A stretch of 34,712 nucleotides of DNA from Chitinophagales bacterium (GTDB taxonomy: Bacteria; Bacteroidota; Bacteroidia; Chitinophagales; JADIYW01), in the NCBI GenBank assembly GCA_020636545.1, contig JACJXS010000002.1, forward strand, positions 1-34,712, written 5' to 3'. The translations under genes and the position numbers were made by a program. Every line of letters starts with the position of its first letter. The stretch's first letter is position 1. The notes under the pieces are model-generated. The model had not been told where the DNA came from, did no database searches, and saw only the letters and a program-made list of their open reading frames with translations. This document shows positions 1 to 6,666 of the stretch, piece after piece.

Positions 1-1281
1 TGATATAGATTTTCCCTCAAAATCTAATTCAATTACCCTTAATTCTCCATTTCTATGCTTGGCAATATTTAATTCTGTTTTATCGTGAATTGTAGTTTCA
101 ATATTTGAAAAATATTTATTCCTTTCATGTTCAACTTCTTTAGCTTGATAATAACTATCACGATATAAAAACATTACTATATCAGCATCTTGTTCAATAG
201 CTCCACTATCTCGCAAATCAGATAACATAGGTCTTTTATCTTTTCTGTCTTCACATTTTCGGGAAAGTTGAGAAAGTGCAATAACTGGCACATTTAATGA
301 TTTTGCCAATAGCTTACACCCTCTTGATAGAGCCGATACTTCCTGTTCTCTGTTATTTGAATTTTTATCCGTTGCTAATTGTAAATAATCAACAATTATC
401 AATTCTAAACCGAACCTATGCTTCACTTGTTGAGCTTTTATCTTCATTTGATTAATCGTATTAGCTGGTGTATCGTCAATGTGTAGATTTAACTTTCTTA
501 TTTGCTTTTGTGCGTTACTCAAAACATCTACTTCATTTTGATGTAGATTGTTGGTTTCAATTTTTCTATTGTTGAAGCCTGTTATTTGACTTTCCAATCT
601 TCTCACTAATTGCTCTGCGGACATTTCAAGCGAAAAGAAAAGTACCGCTTCATCACGTTTTGCAACATTTAAAGCTATCTGCAAAACTAAAGCTGTTTTC
701 CCCATTCCCGGACGTGCCGCCAAAATTATTAAATCGGACGGCTTAAACCCAAATGTAACATTATCTAAATCTTTAAATTCAGTAAGTAAACCCATCCCTT
801 TTTTTTCTTTTCTTTCTTGCAAAACAGAAGTTAAAACCTCTCCTGCTGTTTCTGCTTTTTTACTTACTAATCCTAAGTTTTCAAAGTCTTTAAAAAATTT
901 CTCTTGTAGTTCAAAAACATCGGAACTTTCATCAAGTGCTTCACTTTCGTATTTTTTGGAAATGTTTATTATTTCTCTTTTAGTCCAAAATTGAACAATA
1001 ATACGTGCATGAAATTCAATATTAGCACTTGATGAAACTTTATTTGTTAATGATGCTATAAAATAAGGTTCAATATTTTGAACTTTATTAGCGACTGTCA
1101 ATATGTCAATGGGTGCGTGATTGAAGTGTAAATCTTCCATTACGTCATATATTGCTTGATGCTTTATGTCGCTAAAATGTTTTGAACTTAAAAAAGAGTT
1201 TACTTTTATAAAAGCATCTTTTTCAAGTAAGATAGCTCCTAATATTGACTGCTCTAAATCTATTGCTATTAAGTTTTTCAT
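1..1281 (-). CDS. dnaB: Replicative DNA helicase, DnaB family (N-terminal 427 residues)
   Basis: Unwinds DNA ahead of the phage replication fork as a hexamer. The translation opens MKNLIAIDLEQSILGAILLE, typical of the DnaB N-terminal domain (about residues 5-110). The RecA-like core follows, with Walker A AARPGMGKT near residue 190, FFSLEMSAEQLVRRL, a Walker B-like IIVDYLQL, SQLSRKCE and DADIVMFLYRD. The frame is open at position 1, ending on a whole codon. Joined to the other end of the window it gains nine residues and a stop (34683-34712), giving 436 residues, a normal DnaB length. The start ATG overlaps the TGA of the upstream DnaA-like gene (ATGA), so the two are probably translationally coupled. 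The family assignment is secure; the closure of the circle is inference from the in-frame join. Confidence 0.95.
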   Translation of the reverse strand, partial: MKNLIAIDLEQSILGAILLEKDAFIKVNSFLSSKHFSDIKHQAIYDVMEDLHFNHAPIDILTVANKVQNIEPYFIASLTNKVSSSANIEFHARIIVQFWTKREIINISKKYESEALDESSDVFELQEKFFKDFENLGLVSKKAETAGEVLTSVLQERKEKKGMGLLTEFKDLDNVTFGFKPSDLIILAARPGMGKTALVLQIALNVAKRDEAVLFFSLEMSAEQLVRRLESQITGFNNRKIETNNLHQNEVDVLSNAQKQIRKLNLHIDDTPANTINQMKIKAQQVKHRFGLELIIVDYLQLATDKNSNNREQEVSALSRGCKLLAKSLNVPVIALSQLSRKCEDRKDKRPMLSDLRDSGAIEQDADIVMFLYRDSYYQAKEVEHERNKYFSNIETTIHDKTELNIAKHRNGELRVIELDFEGKSIS

Positions 1282-1583
1282 CTTATAAAATTTTCAACTT
1301 CTCTTTTGTTTTTTAAAAATTGTTCATCTCCGTTTTTGGTTAAAATATCATACATTTTCAACCTGTGTATTGTTGTTGAGTGGTCGCAAAAATCAACGGT
1401 TTTGGAAATATCAATTAATGTTTTTCCTCTATCTCTCAATATTTTACTGAAAACACATTTATAGTTAAAAACTTCACGCTTTCGGGTTTTTAAAGTATAA
1501 CCCTTTTTTTGTAAAAATTCTTTAACTATTTTATTGTTTATAATTGAGGTTCTTTTACATATTTCGTTGTGTATTTCTATCAT
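1278..1583 (-). CDS. Stand-alone DnaA domain IV-like DNA-binding protein
   Basis: A 101-residue protein. Residues 36-80 resemble the DnaA C-terminal double-strand binding domain: a basic helix, GKTLIDISKTVDF (53-65), then DHSTTIHR (67-74), which matches the DnaA signature helix (D-H-[ST]-T-[VI]-x-[HY]). There is no room for an AAA+ ATPase domain, so it cannot act like host DnaA by itself. Its stop overlaps the dnaB start (ATGA), which suggests it recruits or positions the helicase at an origin. A role as a simple regulator is the alternative. One perfect DnaA-box match lies at 9773-9781. Domain recognition is from motif reading only. Confidence 0.75.
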   Translation of the reverse strand: MIEIHNEICKRTSIINNKIVKEFLQKKGYTLKTRKREVFNYKCVFSKILRDRGKTLIDISKTVDFCDHSTTIHRLKMYDILTKNGDEQFLKNKREVENFIR

Positions 1584-1589
1584 AGTTTT

Positions 1590-1901
1590 TTAGCTTAAAT
1601 ATTTAGTACATAAGTCAAAAGCTATTTTTGAATTTATTTTTTTTGACCTATATTTTTCACTATATTTTTTATATGGGTTTTTTTCTTTTCCGTCATGAGT
1701 TTGAACAGTTATAACTCCGTTGTTTCCCCAATGAAAGTTTAAAGTTATTTTACTATTTGAGTTTGTTATGTGAAAACTTTCGCTGTAAATGGTTGAAGGT
1801 CCTCTTTTAAAACTGCAATAGGGTAGGTTCGGAAAATCCATTGAAAGAAAAGCCGAACGTGAAGCATTTATTGTTTCTTCTATGTTTTTTAAATTTCTCA
1901 T
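1590..1901 (-). CDS. Hypothetical protein, 103 residues
   Basis: Family not recognised. It is a soluble, mixed-charge protein with an aromatic central part (FHITNSNSKITLNFHWGNNG) that looks like beta structure, and a lysine-rich C-terminal third. It sits 6 nt upstream of the DnaA-like gene in the dnaB operon, so a replication-linked or early role is possible. Start is the ATG at 1901. A second frame (ATG at 1956) overlaps its beginning and appears to be the relict of a different gene. Confidence 0.7.
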   Translation of the reverse strand: MRNLKNIEETINASRSAFLSMDFPNLPYCSFKRGPSTIYSESFHITNSNSKITLNFHWGNNGVITVQTHDGKEKNPYKKYSEKYRSKKINSKIAFDLCTKYLS

Positions 1902-1911
1902 ACTTATTGTG

Positions 1912-1956
1912 TTTTAAAACTGCATTATAAAATATTGATTTATAGTATTTTAACAT
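1912..1956 (-). pseudogene. Decayed 5' end of a NUMOD4-like gene
   Basis: From the ATG at 1956 the frame reads MLKYYKSIFYNAVLK. The intact gene at 33760-33975 begins MLKDLKLNKYNAVWK, 9 of 15 residues identical without gaps. The 5' flank is identical for 29 bases before the ATG. The frame then runs into the next gene in another phase and stops at about 1807, so the protein is lost. It marks the downstream end of the cassette-like array. The homology is short, and coincidence beyond the repeat cannot be excluded. Confidence 0.45.
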
Positions 1957-1985
1957 GGTGCTAAAGTTGCGTTTATATAATAGTT
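1948..1985 (-). repeat. 38-nt repeat, copy 1 (array-end element)
   Basis: Identical over 38 nt to 33967-34004. On the minus strand it begins AACTATTATATAAACGCAAC and ends on ATGTTAAAA, so it contains the leader and first three codons of a NUMOD4-like gene. In both copies the identity begins exactly at the AAC that closes the preceding cassette-like unit and fails upstream of it. It may carry a promoter or leader, but no clear TAnnTTTG box is present. Confidence 0.85.
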
Positions 1986-1994
1986 ATGTGCAAT

Positions 1995-2222
1995 TTAAAG
2001 AGAATCTAACTCATTAATTACATCTTTCCAATATCTTACTTTGTATCCACCATAATCAGCACCTTTTGAAATGTGTTCAATCATTTCATTGGCGGTTATT
2101 TTTGCCGACTTTATTGCTATAAGGCTACAAAGAATTTCGTTACCACAATCAGTATCTTCGTCCATCAATATCATTCTATACTGATTTACTAAGTCATTTG
2201 CTTTTTCGTTTGCTGTCATCAT
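1995..2222 (-). CDS. Hypothetical protein, 75 residues
   Basis: Function not recognised. It is an acidic helical protein, with MDEDTDCGNEILCSLIAIKS in its middle and a C-terminal YKVRYWKDVINELDSL. I chose the paired ATG codons at 2222/2219. The open frame extends upstream only through a TTG that lies inside the GTTGTGTGC box of the inverted repeat at 2233-2365. The gene occupies one cassette-like unit: it starts just after that repeat, and its stop is followed by TTGCACATAAC, which complements the start of the unit. Confidence 0.65.
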   Translation of the reverse strand: MMTANEKANDLVNQYRMILMDEDTDCGNEILCSLIAIKSAKITANEMIEHISKGADYGGYKVRYWKDVINELDSL

Positions 2223-2232
2223 AATAATAACT

Positions 2233-2365
2233 GCACACAACACTGTATAAAATCAAGTGGGGTTATGTGCTATTTTAAACCACTTCGCCAGTTTTTTATC
2301 TTTGTGCAAATAGGAATGTGTTTGGCGTTCAATCCCCACCTGCTTTTATACCTTAACGTTGTGCG
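2233..2365 (-). repeat. attC-like inverted repeat A
   Basis: A 133-nt imperfect inverted repeat between the methyltransferase and the 75-residue gene. The outer arms are gcacacaac (2233-2241) and gttgtgcg (2358-2365). The inner arms 2245-2262 and 2334-2351 pair over 18 nt with about two mismatches. An unpaired loop of about 70 nt lies between. On the minus strand it follows the methyltransferase stop directly. The layout matches an integron attC site (R'', L'', loop, L', R'), but the outer box departs from the classical GTTRRRY consensus. Confidence 0.55.
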
Positions 2366-2370
2366 TAATA

Positions 2371-3087
2371 CTAAAATATAGTTCCGTTAATTCTTTGTTC
2401 AGCTATTTTAAAATATCCTTCATTCATTTCAATTCCTATAAAATCTCTATTGGTGTTTTTACAAGCTACTCCTGTTGTTCCACTACCCATAGTAAAATCT
2501 AAAACAATTTCTTTTTCTTGCGTATAGGTTTTAATTAAGTATTCCATCAACTCAACAGGCTTTTGTGTAGGGTGTAATTTACCTTTCCTTTTTGCGTTAC
2601 CTATTTCAATTATATTTGTAGGATGGTATTCATTACTCCAATAGCTTTCAGTCACTTTGTCTTTTTGTTTATCTCCATAAACCCCAACAAATTGTTTACC
2701 TCCACCTTTCTTACGCATTTTGCCTTTTGTTTTTATAGGATAATAATTACCCCCTTCAAAAACACTTATTGTTTCAGTTACTTTTAGTGGCATTCTTGAA
2801 GCACTCGCAAAATTACTTCCTATTCTTTTATTCCAAATCCAATCGTATTTGTAGCCTTTAATATTACTTATTCTTAAAGCACTACTAAAAGGCTCTGAAC
2901 CAAAAAGTACAATAGCTCCTTTAGGTTTAATAATTCTTTTTAGTTCAATCCACATCAATTCAAAATCTATTACACTATCCCATTTACAAGCAGTTGTTCC
3001 ATAAGGTGGGTCTGTTATAACAGCGTCAACACTATTACTTTTTATTTTGTTCATTACTTCTAAACAATCGCCTTTATATAATTTCAT
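2371..3087 (-). CDS. DNA adenine/cytosine-N4 methyltransferase (DPPY, beta-type)
   Basis: Transfers a methyl group from S-adenosylmethionine to an exocyclic amino group in DNA. Motif IV DPPYG is at residues 26-30. HPTQKPVELMEYLI lies near 172. Motif I (DFTMGSGTTGVACK) comes after the catalytic motif, the order of beta-type enzymes. At 238 residues it is a compact solitary methyltransferase with no partner nuclease. Likely roles are protecting phage DNA against host restriction or marking replication; the target sequence cannot be read from the gene. It is alone in its cassette-like unit, between inverted repeats B (upstream) and A (downstream). Confidence 0.93.
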   Translation of the reverse strand: MKLYKGDCLEVMNKIKSNSVDAVITDPPYGTTACKWDSVIDFELMWIELKRIIKPKGAIVLFGSEPFSSALRISNIKGYKYDWIWNKRIGSNFASASRMPLKVTETISVFEGGNYYPIKTKGKMRKKGGGKQFVGVYGDKQKDKVTESYWSNEYHPTNIIEIGNAKRKGKLHPTQKPVELMEYLIKTYTQEKEIVLDFTMGSGTTGVACKNTNRDFIGIEMNEGYFKIAEQRINGTIF

Positions 3088-3119
3088 TCTATTTAGTTTT
3101 TCCGTTAATAATCCGTACT

Positions 3120-3221
3120 ACACACAACAATGTATATAGTTTATAAGCCTAATTAATATTTGTTTTTAATTTGTAAATTTATGCTATGGCTTACAAAACC
3201 ATATACAAGTACGTTAGTGCC
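3120..3221 (-). repeat. attC-like inverted repeat B
   Basis: Outer boxes are acacacaac (3120-3128) and gttagtgcc (3213-3221). Inner arms are tgtatatagtttataagcc (3131-3149) and 3188-3207, which pairs with it with a few mismatches and bulges. The loop is about 38 nt. On the minus strand it starts 3 nt after the stop of the 57-residue gene and precedes the methyltransferase leader. The GTTAGTGC box is the exact complement of GCACTAAC at 3680-3687, the other end of the unit that precedes repeat B on the minus strand. Confidence 0.55.
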
Positions 3222-3223
3222 AA

Positions 3224-3397
3224 TTATAAGAACGGCACTCGTTCAATTCTGTAGCCTTCGTATTCGATAGGCAATTTTCGTTTTGATAAGGTATTGTAAG
3301 CCCAACCATGAGCAATACAAGCCTTTTTTAAATTTCCCCAACATTCAATAGTTTGTAATGTCGGGGTAATTATCACTATTACTGTTTGTCTGTTCAT
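3224..3397 (-). CDS. Hypothetical protein, 57 residues
   Basis: Reads MNRQTVIVIITPTLQTIECW at its start and ends ERVPFL. The middle (NLKKACIAHGWAYNTLSKRK) with EYEGYRIERV after it looks like a small HTH-type fold of the kind seen in short phage DNA-binding proteins, but I do not recognise the family. Its ATG overlaps the stop of the preceding gene (TAATG), so the two form a pair. Its stop lies 2 nt before the AAC box of repeat B. Confidence 0.6.
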   Translation of the reverse strand: MNRQTVIVIITPTLQTIECWGNLKKACIAHGWAYNTLSKRKLPIEYEGYRIERVPFL

Positions 3398-3561
3398 TAT
3401 GCTAATTTTAAAAACCCATTTTCAATGACAACTTCTTTTCTGCTTAACCACATATTCACAGTTTTTTCTACTTTTTTAGAAAGTAACTCAATATTAACTG
3501 AACCGTTTGAAAGTCTTATTGCTAATTCTCTTCTGCTGATAATTTTGTTTTCTGTTTTCAT
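3397..3561 (-). CDS. Small DNA-binding-like protein, 54 residues
   Basis: From the ATG at 3561 the protein reads MKTENKIISRRELAIRLSNG and continues with KKVEKTVNMWLSRKEVVIEN. It is basic and helical, with spacing suggestive of a helix-turn-helix. Upstream in-frame residues (YIYIIIITQKL) read like untranslated leader, so I reject the longer start at 3603. It is the first gene of the two-gene unit between repeats C and B. No function can be named. Confidence 0.6.
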   Translation of the reverse strand: MKTENKIISRRELAIRLSNGSVNIELLSKKVEKTVNMWLSRKEVVIENGFLKLA

Positions 3562-3679
3562 CGTTGTAAGTTTTTGTGTTATTATTATGATGTAAATATA
3601 CAACGTATTTTTGCGTTTACCAAATAAAAAAGCAATTATTTTTAAAATATATGCAATTTAGTTTGATTATAAATAACTT

Positions 3680-3811
3680 GCACTAACACACAATAAAGCA
3701 AATGGCTATATTCGTGGGTATTCAATTGTTCTACCTCGCTCAAACGGCTATGCAATTTGATAGGTTAGTAGCCCGTAATCAGCCACTTGCCTTATTGCCA
3801 CCGTTGTGTGC
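3680..3811 (-). repeat. attC-like inverted repeat C
   Basis: Outer boxes are gcactaac (3680-3687) and gttgtgtgc (3803-3811). Inner arms are caataaagcaaatggct (3691-3707) and agccacttgccttattg (3781-3797), 15 of 17 positions complementary. The loop is about 73 nt. On the minus strand it lies 4 nt after the stop of the 3816-4640 methyltransferase. Same architecture as repeats A, B and D. Confidence 0.55.
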
Positions 3812-3815
3812 AATA

Positions 3816-4640
3816 CTACGTTCCTGCATTTAATCGAGATTTAGTTATTTCAATAGCGTTTGGGTTTATATCGCAACCAATAAAGTTTCTATTCAACTCT
3901 TTACAAACTTCGGCAGTAGTGCCACTACCTAAATAGTAATCAGCCACTACATCACCTTCATTTGTAGAAGCTAAAACAAAACGGCTTATTAGTTCCTTTG
4001 GTTTTTGGGTTGCATAACCAATAACTTTTGCTCCTGTGTTTGGTATTCGTGGTATGTCTGTAAATACGTCTGAAATTGGTCTATCAAATTGCTCCCTATA
4101 AACCACTTCGCCATCAATTCTTTTACTTACTTTTTTACCATCAATAATTTCAACAAGATTTCTTTTTCTTGGTGCTTCAATCAATTCTCTAAGTTCATTG
4201 AATACTGCGCCTTTAAATGAGTAAAAAAGTATCACATCGTGGTTTCGTTGGAAACAATTTGATACGTTACTCCATTTATCGTATTTCCAGCAAATCTCGT
4301 TTCTAAAATGTTCATACCCAAAAACATCATCCATCAAAATACGCATCCAATGGTTAATTCTTGTGTCCATTTGTAAATAAATAGAGCCGTTTTGTTTTAG
4401 CACTCGTTTCATTTCAATAAGTCGTGGCAGGTAGTGGCTTTCAATTACATCACGTTTAGGTTTTAAATCTTGGTATTCGCCAAAGTTTCTACCAGTTCCA
4501 TAAAGTATATCACTATAAATCAAATCCACGCTTTCGTTTGGTTGCGATTTAAGAAGTTCAAGGTTATCACACGCCCAGCACATAACACGTGGTATAGTGC
4601 AAGCCTGTGCATTATCAAAGTTTATTTGTATCTGATTCAT
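3816..4640 (-). CDS. DNA methyltransferase, beta-type with DILY motif
   Basis: A SAM-dependent amino-methyltransferase of 274 residues. SDILYGTGRNFGEY places motif IV at residues 44-47 as DILY instead of DPPY. YATQKPKELISRFV and then DYYLGSGTTAEVCKELNRNF (motif I) follow, so this is also the beta order. The remainder resembles Mod-type enzymes (YLQMDTRINHWMRILMDDVF). The proline-to-isoleucine/leucine change in the catalytic loop is uncommon, but D and Y are kept, so activity is plausible. It is followed directly by repeat C. The 85-nt leader before it lacks an obvious repeat of the same type. Confidence 0.9.
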   Translation of the reverse strand: MNQIQINFDNAQACTIPRVMCWACDNLELLKSQPNESVDLIYSDILYGTGRNFGEYQDLKPKRDVIESHYLPRLIEMKRVLKQNGSIYLQMDTRINHWMRILMDDVFGYEHFRNEICWKYDKWSNVSNCFQRNHDVILFYSFKGAVFNELRELIEAPRKRNLVEIIDGKKVSKRIDGEVVYREQFDRPISDVFTDIPRIPNTGAKVIGYATQKPKELISRFVLASTNEGDVVADYYLGSGTTAEVCKELNRNFIGCDINPNAIEITKSRLNAGT

Positions 4641-4724
4641 AAGTTCTTAATTAAAATTAGTGCCTATCTATTAAGTTTATATGTTAATTCCGTAAAAAAG
4701 ACTAATCATAGCAAAAAAAAATAA

Positions 4725-4934
4725 CTACTCATAGTACTTCCTAATAAACTTTTTCGGTTCAAAGGCTTTACTGTTTAATCTTCTACGGCAGTTTTTACAA
4801 GCATTTCCTAATGGTACATTAAAGGTTGCTCTATAGCCATCTACTTTTTTACCGCAAATTGGTTGTGTTAATCCATCTTCTAATTCGTAGGCAAGGTGTA
4901 ATTTTTGACCGCCTTTGTGTTGTGCATATCTCAT
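4725..4934 (-). CDS. Small cysteine-containing protein, 69 residues
   Basis: Has PICGKKVDGYRATFNVPLGN followed by ACKNCRRRLNSK; the three cysteines (C..CxxC) could hold zinc together with a histidine near the N-terminus (HKGGQKLHLAY). It is basic, so nucleic-acid binding is plausible. Family not recognised. It stands alone between the KOW-like gene upstream and the 3816-4640 methyltransferase. Confidence 0.65.
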   Translation of the reverse strand: MRYAQHKGGQKLHLAYELEDGLTQPICGKKVDGYRATFNVPLGNACKNCRRRLNSKAFEPKKFIRKYYE

Positions 4935-4980
4935 AATATTTTTAGTTTAATAATCCGTTACTTTTTATATACCTATTCGT

Positions 4981-5208
4981 TATAGGGCGTTTAAATGAAG
5001 TGCCAATGTTCAGCCTTTTCTATATACCCTATTTTGCCGTTACTTAGTTCTACGGTAAATATGAATCCATAAGGTTCTAATTGTTTACCATATTCCGCTT
5101 TAATTACTTTTCCCGTTAAGCCTTCAAAATTTCCCGAATGAAACTTTACTTCATCGCCTACTGATATTTTGTTTTTAGATTTCATATTTTAAAATTAAAT
5201 ACCCTATA
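4981..5208 (-). repeat. Terminal inverted repeat around the KOW-like gene
   Basis: Arms tatagggcgtttaa (4981-4994) and ttaaataccctata (5195-5208) are complementary at 12 of 14 positions and enclose the 64-residue gene. On the minus strand the downstream arm ends CCTATAACG and the DUF4373 gene before it ends GGGTAACGG. These AACG boundaries are like those of the larger repeats, but no long stem is visible here. It may be a reduced cassette-like unit. Confidence 0.4.
4991..5185 (-). CDS. KOW-motif-like small protein, 64 residues
   Basis: Reads KNKISVGDEVKFHSGNFEGL then TGKVIKAEYGKQ, and later VELSNGKIGYIEKAEHWHF. The VGDEVKFHSGNFEGLTGKV part is a KOW-like SH3 barrel as in ribosomal L24/NusG proteins and many short phage proteins. 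A nucleic-acid-binding or structural role is likely, but no specific function can be assigned. The stop codon lies inside the terminal inverted repeat. Confidence 0.7.
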   Translation of the reverse strand: MKSKNKISVGDEVKFHSGNFEGLTGKVIKAEYGKQLEPYGFIFTVELSNGKIGYIEKAEHWHFI

Positions 5209-5217
5209 CACAAACCG

Positions 5218-5913
5218 TTACCCTACTTTCAACTTTACCCAATTAAACAAATGACCTCTTATGCTTTCGTAGGTATCAATTAACCTACCTTGCTTTTTCC
5301 TATCTGTTAGGAAATCTACTAAACAGGCATCTATGTTTAATCCTTTGTAATTCATCTGCAACTGTTCGTAATGTATTTGGTCTTGTTTGAAAAGTTCTGA
5401 AAAGTCGTTGATGTTGATTTTTGTATAATCATCTACTTTCTTTTCTTTTACTTTCCTTTCCTTTACTTTACTTTGTGTATTAATGTTTACATTAACTACT
5501 TTTGCTTGTTGGTTAATGTTTACATTAATCCCTTTTAAAAGCCATTTTGTATTAATTGATACATCTTTACGCCTTTTCGTTGCTTCAAAATACCTTTTTT
5601 GAATACCGGAACTGGTAAGTATTTTATCCGAGTTAAAAAGGTGTTCATCAAAGAACCCCCACTTAACTAAGCGTGATACTATTTGCTCCAACAATTCTTT
5701 ACTAACACCGTTTAGATTTTTTAGGAGTTTCATTTTTAACAAATCAGACCACTCAATAAAGTATCCATTTCTGTAAACCGTAGTGAGGAGTTTTATCGTT
5801 ACTATTTCTCCTTTTATTCCAAACTCTCCGGATATAGCTTCTATTTTCTCGTCAGAAAAGAAATCTACATCAAAAGGGAAGTAATCCAATCCTTGTTTAG
5901 TTGGTCTTGCCAT
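5218..5913 (-). CDS. DUF4373 (Lin1244/Lin1753-type) phage replication protein
   Basis: The first 90 residues (MARPTKQGLDYFPFDVDFFS, then GEFGIKGEIVTIKLLTTVYR and NGYFIEWSD) match the DUF4373 domain found in DnaD/replisome-organiser-like proteins of Bacteroidetes and Firmicutes mobile elements. A linker with a doubled NVNIN and a lysine-rich stretch (SKVKERKVKEKKVDD) follows, then a C-terminal domain (FSELFKQDQIHYEQLQMNYK) of the kind that contacts helicase. The linker carries two copies of a 16-bp palindrome in the DNA (5480-5528), as in phage initiators that contain their own origin. Its ATG abuts the stop of the DIPY methyltransferase. Likely role: helicase loading or origin recognition. 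Confidence 0.8.
   Translation of the reverse strand: MARPTKQGLDYFPFDVDFFSDEKIEAISGEFGIKGEIVTIKLLTTVYRNGYFIEWSDLLKMKLLKNLNGVSKELLEQIVSRLVKWGFFDEHLFNSDKILTSSGIQKRYFEATKRRKDVSINTKWLLKGINVNINQQAKVVNVNINTQSKVKERKVKEKKVDDYTKININDFSELFKQDQIHYEQLQMNYKGLNIDACLVDFLTDRKKQGRLIDTYESIRGHLFNWVKLKVG
5480..5528. repeat. Two palindromic iteron-like repeats inside the replication gene
   Basis: TTAATGTTTACATTAA occurs at 5480-5495 and 5513-5528, 33 bp apart centre to centre (about three helical turns). Each is a palindrome with a central TT. A degenerate third copy (TTAATTGATACATC) begins near 5551. They encode the NVNIN repeats of the linker, so a protein-level cause is also possible. Confidence 0.5.
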
Positions 5914-6666
5914 TTATACAAATAATTTCTTTTCAATAAATTTTAAAACCTTTTCATTTGCTTTCTTATAAAAGTCTTTTTTTATCTCAAATCCATAAGC
6001 CTTTCTATTTAATTGAGCAGATGCTAATAATGTACTGCCACTTCCTGCACATGGGTCAATTATTACATCATTTTCATCTGTAAAAATTGATATTAAATTC
6101 TCTAATAACTTTACAGGCTTTTGAGTTGGGTGTATTTTGGGGGTAGTGGTGTCTTTTTTCCAATCAAAACAATTAAATATCATTGCACCGTTATTGTTGA
6201 ATTTTGGCAATTTATCTCTATAAAGAATTAAAGCATATTCGCAATTTCCAACAACACGCATATTGGCTTTTAACACCTGTGCTGAAAAGTTTTTACGAAA
6301 AACTAAATTAATATAATTATTTAAACCATATTTAGGAGCTTTTTGTATTAATTCAAATTGTTGTTCAAATTCGCAAAAAACAATCATACATGGAGCTTTG
6401 CCTTTTTCTTTAGGTTCTTTTACAAGCATTTTAGAGCAGAAATGCAAAAACTCTGTAATTCTAAAATCTTTGTCTGTGTCAAAAAATTCTTTGTTAGCGT
6501 TTTCACTTTCGCCATTTTTGTTGTCCCCGTCAATATACCAGCTTGGGTTTGAGCCATAGGCATTTTTACCTATATTATAGGGTATATCAGCTATTATAAG
6601 TTGTGCTTTAGGTATATTATACCTTTTATAGTTCTGAAAGTGGTCGTTTATTAAGGTCGGCTTCAT
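5914..6666 (-). CDS. DNA methyltransferase, beta-type with DIPY motif
   Basis: 250 residues. Motif IV is ADIPYNIGK (DIPY at 27-30), then FCEFEQQFELI. HPTQKPVKLLENLISIF and DPCAGSGSTLLASAQLNRKA (motif I) follow in beta order. This is a different subfamily from the other two methyltransferases and has the third variant of the catalytic tetrapeptide in this genome. Its ATG overlaps the TGA of the winged-helix gene (ATGA), so it belongs to the early recombination/replication operon rather than to the cassette-like array. Substrate is DNA adenine or cytosine; the recognition site is unknown. Confidence 0.9.
   Translation of the reverse strand: MKPTLINDHFQNYKRYNIPKAQLIIADIPYNIGKNAYGSNPSWYIDGDNKNGESENANKEFFDTDKDFRITEFLHFCSKMLVKEPKEKGKAPCMIVFCEFEQQFELIQKAPKYGLNNYINLVFRKNFSAQVLKANMRVVGNCEYALILYRDKLPKFNNNGAMIFNCFDWKKDTTTPKIHPTQKPVKLLENLISIFTDENDVIIDPCAGSGSTLLASAQLNRKAYGFEIKKDFYKKANEKVLKFIEKKLFV

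Noticed and set aside
3386..3595. Plus-strand open frames such as 3386-3595, 20715-21002, 21225-21527 and 27287-27613.
   Set aside because: They lie antisense within well-supported minus-strand genes, with no promoter or domain.
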